A program made the position numbers and the translations under genes. Positions 57,082 to 64,000 of a stretch of DNA of 64,000 bases are shown piece after piece. The stretch is from positions 53,797 to 117,796 of the forward strand of contig SJRY01000103.1 in the NCBI GenBank assembly GCA_011319805.1. The letters are read 5' to 3'. The stretch's first letter is position 1. Each line of letters starts with the position of its first letter. This DNA comes from Macrocybe gigantea (Eukaryota; Basidiomycota; Agaricomycetes; Agaricales; Callistosporiaceae). The notes beneath the pieces were generated by a model. The model saw nothing but the letters and a program-made list of their open reading frames with translations. It did no database searches and had not been told where the DNA came from.

Positions 57082-59640
57082 GTGACACCTCCAGCGGATC
57101 AGCCCCGACTGTTGTCCTTGGGTCAGGCGGACACTCTTTGATTTCTTCGTTTCATATTTTCTCTCAAAATGTAAATAGGAAATATGTACATATGGACATT
57201 CTCCTCTCCACTCTTGGAGAGGACTATGATATCTTGTTTCTCCAAGAACCCACTTGGAACCTGCTAAGACAAGCCCCATCAGCACACAGCACTGACGGTG
57301 AGCCAGTAATCGGAGGTTCCAGTCATCCTGACTGGACTTGCATTGTTCACCACTCATCATATGAGGATCCTCCTCGTGTGATGGCATATGTCTACAACTG
57401 CTTATGTCGGTTGCATCCCTCCCTTTGACGCGATGTTGTTGATAGTCACAATCTGATGATTATCAGCTTTTCCACTCTGGGGGAGCATCTATTCCTCACA
57501 AATGCCTACTCTGATGTAGACAGAAGCACTATTCACTTGCTGCACAATTGTGCTGAAAGACCTGACTTTCCAAACCTATCTTATCTAGGAGGGGACTTCA
57601 ACTGTCATTATGAACTCTGGGACGGAGTCCATACTTTGCAGTGTATATGAGGAGAGATGTTGTGTAATGCAGTGCTCGATCTTGGTTTTGACTGGGCGGA
57701 GCCATCTAATCATGGCCTGACCTTCATCTCACATAATGCGGAGCTGTGGCCCTCAGTTATCGATTTGATGTTCACCCCTGTTGATGTGGTGGGGGTGGCA
57801 CCAGTCATTCGTGACGACTTGAGGTTGACTTTGGACCATTGTCCATTGTCGCTCTCCTTAGATATTCTGTTGTTGGACCTCTCTGATCCACACCGGACTC
57901 TTCCAAAGGACAGTGTGCCTGAGTTTATCTCTGACATTGCTGGCAAACTGCTCGGTATGGACTTGGTGCCAATCAAGTCACCAGATGATTTAGAAAGTGT
58001 CCTCCAGACTCTCTCCAGATCAGTTGACCATGCTTGGGATCTCCACTCTAAGGAGTGCAAGCAATCAAAGCGGAGCAAAGGCTGGTGGAATCAGCATTGT
58101 TCCAAAACTTTGGACACCTTCAGACAGACCCGGTCTGAAGAGGACCATCGCATCTGGTGCCGAGCTATTAAAGATGCCAAGCGCACCTTCTTTGATCAGC
58201 AAATCAAGGAAGTTGCAGAAAAGTCACGACGTCCATGGGATCTAGCTGCATGGACTAAGCAAAGGCTGCTTCCGGCCTACGAGGCTATCTCCTTTCAGAG
58301 GCAACCTTGCAATTCCATCAAGTCGCTCTGGAATGCACTCGACAAATCTTATAATGCTGCGTCTGACAGGCCAGTTAATTTGGATAAGCTCGATAAGCTC
58401 GAGCCTCATCCAAGTCGGGACTGGGTCCCGTTCTCTGCTGCAGAACTCTGAGAGTCTTTGGAGCCATGCAGCAATACCTCTGCTCCAGGACCAGATCATC
58501 TGTCCTGGGGCCACATTAAGCAACTTGTGAAATTCCCTCACTTGGCTGATTTCATCTTGAACATTGCTAATGCATGTTTGGAACTGGGCCATTGGCCCTC
58601 CTACTTTAAGCAGAGCCTGTCGGTGATTATTCCGAAACCTGGCAAACCTGCATATGATACCCCAAAAGCCTTTCGTCTGATTGTGCTTTTGAATACCCTT
58701 GGCAAACTCATTGAAAAAATGCTGGCATGGCGTATGCAATACGAAGTGACCAAATATGCTGTCTTCGATCCGAAGCAGTTCGGTGGCATTCGTCAGAACT
58801 CTACGGAGGATGCTGGTGTCTTTCTAACCCATATTATCTGGCAAGACTGGCTAAAGGGTCTCAAGATGAGTGTCATCGCTTTCAATGTGGCTCAATATTT
58901 TCCCTCCCTCAACCATTGGATGTTAGTGAGGATACTTCAACATGGGGGCTTTGCATGTCAAGTGTCTAAGTTCTTCGAGTCCTACCTTGCCAGGTGTAAA
59001 ACTTTGTATGCTTGGCGTAGTGCCATCTCACCAGAGTTCAATGCCGATGTTGGTGTCGGCCAAGGCTCTGCTCTATCTCCAGTACTGTCAGCCTTGTACT
59101 TGGCACTAGTACTGAAAATATATCAGAAGGTTGACAATATGCTGACTATCATGTCATTTGTAGATAATGGGCTGATTATCGCTCAGTCCAAATCCATCCT
59201 GGAGAATGTTCTGAAACTTCAGAGGGTGTACGCATCTGTGCACAACCTCTTTACAGACTTCGGTCTTATTGTCGAACACAACAAAACTGAACTGCAGCAT
59301 TTCTTGTGCAATAGTAAGGACCCCCATCCTTCTATTGACTTGGGGTTTGCCCGTTCATGGGCAACACTCCCTTGCAACCCAAGGATGTGTGGAGATACCT
59401 TGGGTTCTTTTTGGACGCACGCCTATCTTTTAAGGAGCACGTCCGTTTCTATGCAACAAAAGTGCTGACTACTGCCAGGGTTTTCCAGATGTTGGGCAAT
59501 TCTGTGCGAGGGTTATCCCCTCAACAGAAGCGCATTCTTTACCTATCATGCATGCATCCTATCACATATGGCTGTTTGTTATGGAACTTCAACGGTATGC
59601 GCAATATCACACTGTTGAAGCAGCTATGCCAGATGCAGCG
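57078..59640 (+). pseudogene. LN12 ORF2, three CGA-to-TGA stops
   Basis: Endonuclease and RT motifs are recognisable (SQNVN, QEP, GGDFNCHYELWD, GQGSALSP). TGA codons at 57426-57428, 57648-57650 and 58449-58451 each replace an Arg codon of the family. The RT box reads SFVDNG, so the second catalytic Asp is Asn. A one-base loss near 59352 shifts the frame. RNase H is absent because LN13 interrupts the copy. Confidence 0.9.
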
Positions 59641-61618
59641 TTTTTTGTTTTTTTTTTTTTTTAAATCAACAGTTTATATAGCGGTGCACGGTGGCAGTCT
59701 GCTTGTAAATACACCCAGGTATCTACGATAAATACGACTAGTCCGAGATAAAACAGACTAAAGGGAGCTACATGGAGGGCTACACTGCCCTGCTCTCTCG
59801 TGCCCGCGCTCGAACCATATGGCTCGAGCTCACACGTACTCACTCGCTTGAGCACCGTCCCCCAGCCCCAAAGGGCCGGTTGTGGTCAGTTCCACGTAAA
59901 AGGTCCAAGAGGACCTATAACGATACTGTTGCAGAGTTTGCAGTTCACGTACCGCTTGGTCAGTGCTTCAGTCACTGACCCGACTGTTTCCAGATTGTCC
60001 AGGTCACCCTGGACGATCTCCGCTACAGAACGGTAGTCACCCGCTGCCTGGATCCGGAATGAAAGCACCTGCAGCTTTATTAGATGTCAGGTACTTAATG
60101 AACCAGTGACGCACAAAGGCATCAAACTGGCGTTCAGTTGGCCTGTGCCAGTTACGGCACTGAGTCATGACATGGACGGAGTCCTCAGCCCCTCGTCCAC
60201 AAGAGCATAAATCGCTATCGACAAAATTAAACCGTGCCCGATACGCATTGATCAGAGCATGGCCGCAAGCGAGACGTGAACAGCGAGCATAAAGCTCGTT
60301 ATCTGTCACTAACTTCATGAAGCCCGTTCTCTTCCGAGAGGGGCGTTCATAGGAATTTGGCTTTCCTGCTTCGTGAAAACGAAATGTGGAAGCACCAATG
60401 TATTTCTTGTTCCCAGAATTCTGGAACCAAGTGCTATGCATATCATCGTCAGCCTCCTTTCGAAGGCCATCAGTGGTATAGAGGGACAAAGTCCCAGGGG
60501 AACATCCAGGCTCCAGGCAAACTCGTGGGCCTCGACTTGTATTGTCCACTTCCATTTGGAAGGGACGTGCCAGAATTCAATCCGGCGCTGCTCGGACTCA
60601 GAGAGCCAAGCTTCCAGTGATGCACAAAGTGCAATAGAGTGCGACTGCACAGAGTGGGGGTTGCAATCGGTGATGTGATTAATTGCATTCATCGAATCCA
60701 AAAAGCACATGACAGAGTTAACTCCATCTTGTGCGATAGCCTTTTGGATTGCCATTCACAACCCAATAAGCTCAGCATCGTTGCTCGTTGATTTACCAAC
60801 TAGCTGACGAATCTCAGAGACCAGCCTGCCCTCACGATAAATACGCGAAGCTGGCACAGACTGCTTAAGTGGCACTTCTGCTTTCGCAGGCACGGAGCCA
60901 TCACTACTCACATAAGAGCAATCATGCTGGATCGAACACTGGGAAAGTGTTTGATCCAACGATGCGCGGTAAGCCTTGACCGAGTCCTCGTCTCGGCCAA
61001 GTAACTTATGGATCTCAAAGCGACTGCCAAACTCATCGACAAGCCGCCTGCCCGGGTTATTTGCATCAGCAAAATAATCCGTGGTTAGAAAGAGTGGTGG
61101 CTTCAGATCCACCAAATCCTTGAGTGGGGACTTAAGCGCAGCACGCTGTCTGTCTGACAAAGAAGCGAGATTTCTCACTTTAGATGGGTCACCCCCAACT
61201 GAGGCGGGCGTACTAATGGATCTGAGGGCATGCCTCAGATTGGAGTTAGCTAAGCGGGCAGACGAGCTGACTTTCAGTCTTTTAATGAACGCGCCGATAG
61301 GTTCGACGCAGGCCATTGTCTCAGCTGCACCCTCAGGAGTGGTGCGAAACTGTCCATTAATCCAAATGCATGCTTTGCGCTGCATTTGGCGTAGTTGTTT
61401 CAACAGTGCGACATTACGCATGCCATTGAAGTTCCACAATAAACAGCCATACGTTGCGATGGGACGCGCGCACAACAAGTAAGAATGCGTTTTCTGTTGA
61501 GGGGATAAGCCCTGAACAGAATTGCCCAACATTTGGAAGGCCCTGGCAGTAGTCAAGGCCTTCATAGCATAGAATCGAACATGCTCCTTAAAAGAAGGCG
61601 CGCATCCAAAAAGAAACC
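59641..61618 (-). mobile_element. LINE copy LN13, 3' part, cut by LN14
   Basis: Antisense poly(A) 59641-59662 (with one G), 3' UTR, and ORF2 from its stop (60037) back through RNase H to the region after RT (FLDARLSFKEH). Three frames cover ORF2 because of a one-base loss near 60484 and a change near 60755. The 5' side ends where LN14 begins; the rest of LN13 is expected beyond the window. Confidence 0.9.
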
Positions 61619-64000
61619 GCCGCTTCTCTTTCCACAACCCCCACTTGTAAACAACTGTAAACAACTCTCACAAATCGCACTCCTCGTTCTACGGCGACAA
61701 CACTTGGGACGATCTTTGATCAGGTTGCAGATCCGGATACCTATATCCTTGAGCACTCCCCGTTTTTAAAATCGCGAAAATCGGCTGAAAATCCACCGAT
61801 TTATTAGAGTTTTTCATGAGCGTGATCCGCTCAACATTGTTGGCGGCGGTGGGCCCACCGCTAAACCCGCACCCTGGGCGGACCCCTCAGGCCCCTCTCG
61901 ACCCCCCGCTCCTTCCCCTCGGGGATAGGAGCCTTCTCTTCCAAGCGGCGACGGTTTAATGGATACCGACGACGCTGGTCCCTCGAATCGGACTGGGTCT
62001 ACTGAACCCCCGTTCCTCCATCTCTGTCGATGCTGTCCACTGAGGCAGCTTATAACGACAATTCTATCGGTATTGCGATCTTTCCTGAAGGGCATCGTTC
62101 TTCACGGTGAAGCGAAGGCCGCCACTGAGTCCTCGCCCTTAAGGATTGGATCCTCAAGGTCGGCAAAGCATCCGTCTCCATCCCGGCGGGCTACCAGTAT
62201 GCCATCGCTGAGGGTATTGCGGCCTTGGTCGCTACTGCTGGCGATGTTAACATGTTTTCTGTCCCTACTCTTCAGGGACCTCAGCATGAACTCGGAGCGC
62301 GCTTGCAGAGTATTGTAAATGCGCACCTTCCCTCGCGCGGGAAATCAACTCGCTTTGCTGACCCGCCACTCATCACTCCCCTCTGGTACAGTGCGACCGG
62401 AGGACTCACGTTGAACCAGGGCGCCCCCCTCTGAGACCCTCGGACCCAAACCGCCCTCCTCCACCCCCTCTGCGCGATCTCGTTCCCGACTCCTGGACTG
62501 GACCGCCTCTCCGGTCAATAGGGCTACTCGCCCATCTTCCGGTAAGCGCTCCTATGCGCAAGCCTTGGCCCAACCGGCCAACACTCCTGCCGAGGCTATT
62601 GTAGCCTTGGCAAAGACATTCCCACACCTCCGCCCAGAGAAGATTGTCTCCTTGCAAAAGGAAGCAACCGGGGAGCCGTCTGGACACTAAGAAGAAGGCG
62701 AAGTCCACTTCTCACGGACCGTCCGTCGCAACGTCGGGTCAGCTACTCTTTTTCCGGCTGACAACGATTCTGTTGCCCGGAGCTCCCTTAATGCCTTAAT
62801 AGGGCGTTGACCTCTGGTAAGTCCTGGATTCGGTGCGAATCTATCCAGGATCATTCCGCCTCCTCGTTCTCTGCTTGATGACGAGGGTGGCTTCTCTGAA
62901 AGACCTCAGCATTTTGCGTGAGGCCGCTCTCCGCTGTGCTCCGGCAGGATCTACTGTCGAGCTCGCAATCCCGACGAGCATTTCTTTTTGAAACTGCTCG
63001 ACGTTCCCTATTTCAATGCCGATGGTAGCATTATCACACGCCCGGCAGGCTTACGAGATTCTCCAGACTCTTCCTTCTCGATCTCATTACTCTCGTTGGG
63101 TACCCGTGTCATGCGCAACTCCAAGAATTCCGAATACTGCAACTGTCTGGTTCAACATTGAAGACACGTCAACTGGCCAGAACGTAAAGGCTCTGGACAA
63201 TTGTAATTATGGTCAGGAATTGGCGTTGCCGATTCAAGGCCGCTCTCTCTTCGCCGGAGTTCCTCTTTGCGAACGCTGCTGGCGCTGGGGCACTCTGCGT
63301 TGAAGTGCAACCAGCAATCTCTTCCGCTGCCGATCTGTGGGGAATCTCACAGAAAGGAACACCAATCGCACCTGGCGTCTTGCTGCAAAGCTCGACCCAA
63401 GGCTAACCCTCCTCGTGAGGCTACTCCAGCGGGCCAGCCCTGCCCTCATCCTCCTAAGTGTCTCAGCTGTGGCGCCGAGACCACTCCACTGACGACCGGA
63501 AGTGTCCCTTCTGGAAAAATCGCTTTGATCCAGATTGGATCAAGGAACATTATAAGCTGGTACGTGATCGCAAACGATCAGGTAGCAATTATCCTAATGC
63601 CTCCCCAGCGTAATGCGGAGGCCGACGCATCATGAGTGTCTCCTCAGGTAGCACCTCGGCTGTGGTCCCTGGTTCAAGGGGACGCTCATTGATTTCTCTT
63701 CTATTTTCTCTCAGAATGTAAATGAAAATATGTACCATGGACATGCTCCTCTCTACTCTCGGGAGGATTATGAATATTCTGTTTTTTCCAAGAACCCGCT
63801 TGGAATCTCATAAGACACGCTCTCCTGCCCCAATGTTGAGGCGAGGCAGTAATCGGTGGTCCCACTCATCGATTGGACCTGCATCGTTCGCCGATCATTC
63901 TCGAGGACCTCCTCGGGTTATGGCCTATGTACATAACAGGCTTCGTCGCCTGCGTCCATCCCTTCGTCGTGACTAGTTGATAGTCGCGATCTTATGATTG
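61619..64000 (+). mobile_element. LINE copy LN14, 5' part, indel-rich, runs off the window
   Basis: Full 5' UTR from 61621, ORF1 from about 61817, ORF1/ORF2 overlap at 63632, and the first ~120 codons of the endonuclease region. The copy has an exceptional number of single-base losses, mainly in short homopolymers, so no frame stays open for long. The 3' part is outside the window. Confidence 0.9.
61817..63635 (+). pseudogene. LN14 ORF1, shredded by small indels
   Basis: All conserved blocks are present in order (DPLNIVGGG, STEAAYNDNSIGI, IAEGIAALVATAGDVNMF, NRATRPSSGKRSYAQALAQPANTPAEA, the zinc knuckles), but in changing frames. The stop-start overlap is kept at 63632-63635. Confidence 0.85.

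Larger units (their letters stand above)
56116..59640 (+). mobile_element. LINE copy LN12, divergent subfamily, fused to SINE3
   Basis: It starts at the CCTAAGAAGAAGG position of ORF1 (here CATCTAAGAAGAAGG) and runs to ORF2 residue ~860 (LKQLCQMQR). There the T run of LN13 interrupts it. It is the most diverged copy together with LN4 and carries many C-to-T changes. Confidence 0.92.

Overview
This 64-kb window is a retrotransposon graveyard from a filamentous fungus. I found no host gene, rRNA, functional tRNA or CRISPR array. The fungal origin is an inference. It rests on a Tad1/I-type LINE (three zinc knuckles in ORF1; APE endonuclease, reverse transcriptase and RNase H in ORF2), on Ty3 chromoviruses with a Tf1-like self-priming signature, and on decay dominated by CpG transitions. 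The species cannot be named.

The main family is one LINE, about 6.3 kb, called LN here. It has a ~0.2-kb 5' UTR, ORF1 (gag-like, about 620 aa), ORF2 (1302 aa) starting on an ATGA that overlaps the ORF1 stop, a ~375-bp 3' UTR and a poly(A) tail. Fourteen pieces are present (LN1 to LN14). LN3 (11284-17633) is the reference: full length, 15-bp target-site duplication (TSD), uninterrupted ORF2, ORF1 broken by indels. The other pieces are truncated, nested or joined head to head.

A second element, about 0.93-1.2 kb, starts with a tRNA-like A-box/B-box head and ends in a GCAA-loop hairpin plus CTAAACTTCG. It is called the tRNA-SINE here. It occurs three times (6611-7549, 47608-48805, 55185-56115). 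Each time its precise 3' end is fused in the same orientation to a LINE truncated at a different 5' point. This suggests repeated template switching from LINE RNA to SINE RNA, comparable to MINE (WEIRD + MGL) in Magnaporthe.

Layout: 1-9270, LN1, LN2, SINE1 and Ty3 element Gypsy-1 (minus). 9271-20538, decayed AT-rich DNA carrying LN3, a solo LTR, a 10-bp-period repeat and an LTR relic. 20539-27391, Gypsy-2, a complete but dead minus-strand chromovirus. 27392-29704, LTR fragments, a minisatellite and the 3' end of Gypsy-4 with an LTR nested in its LTR. 29705-42845, LN4 to LN7. 42846-55184, Gypsy-3 split by a 10.5-kb LINE complex (LN8 to LN11, SINE2, a solo LTR). 55185-64000, SINE3-LN12 interrupted by LN13, itself interrupted by LN14, which runs off the window.

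Matching TSDs across the cluster shows that several LINE halves have changed partners. The simplest reading is homologous inversion between oppositely oriented copies, or assembly mis-joins.
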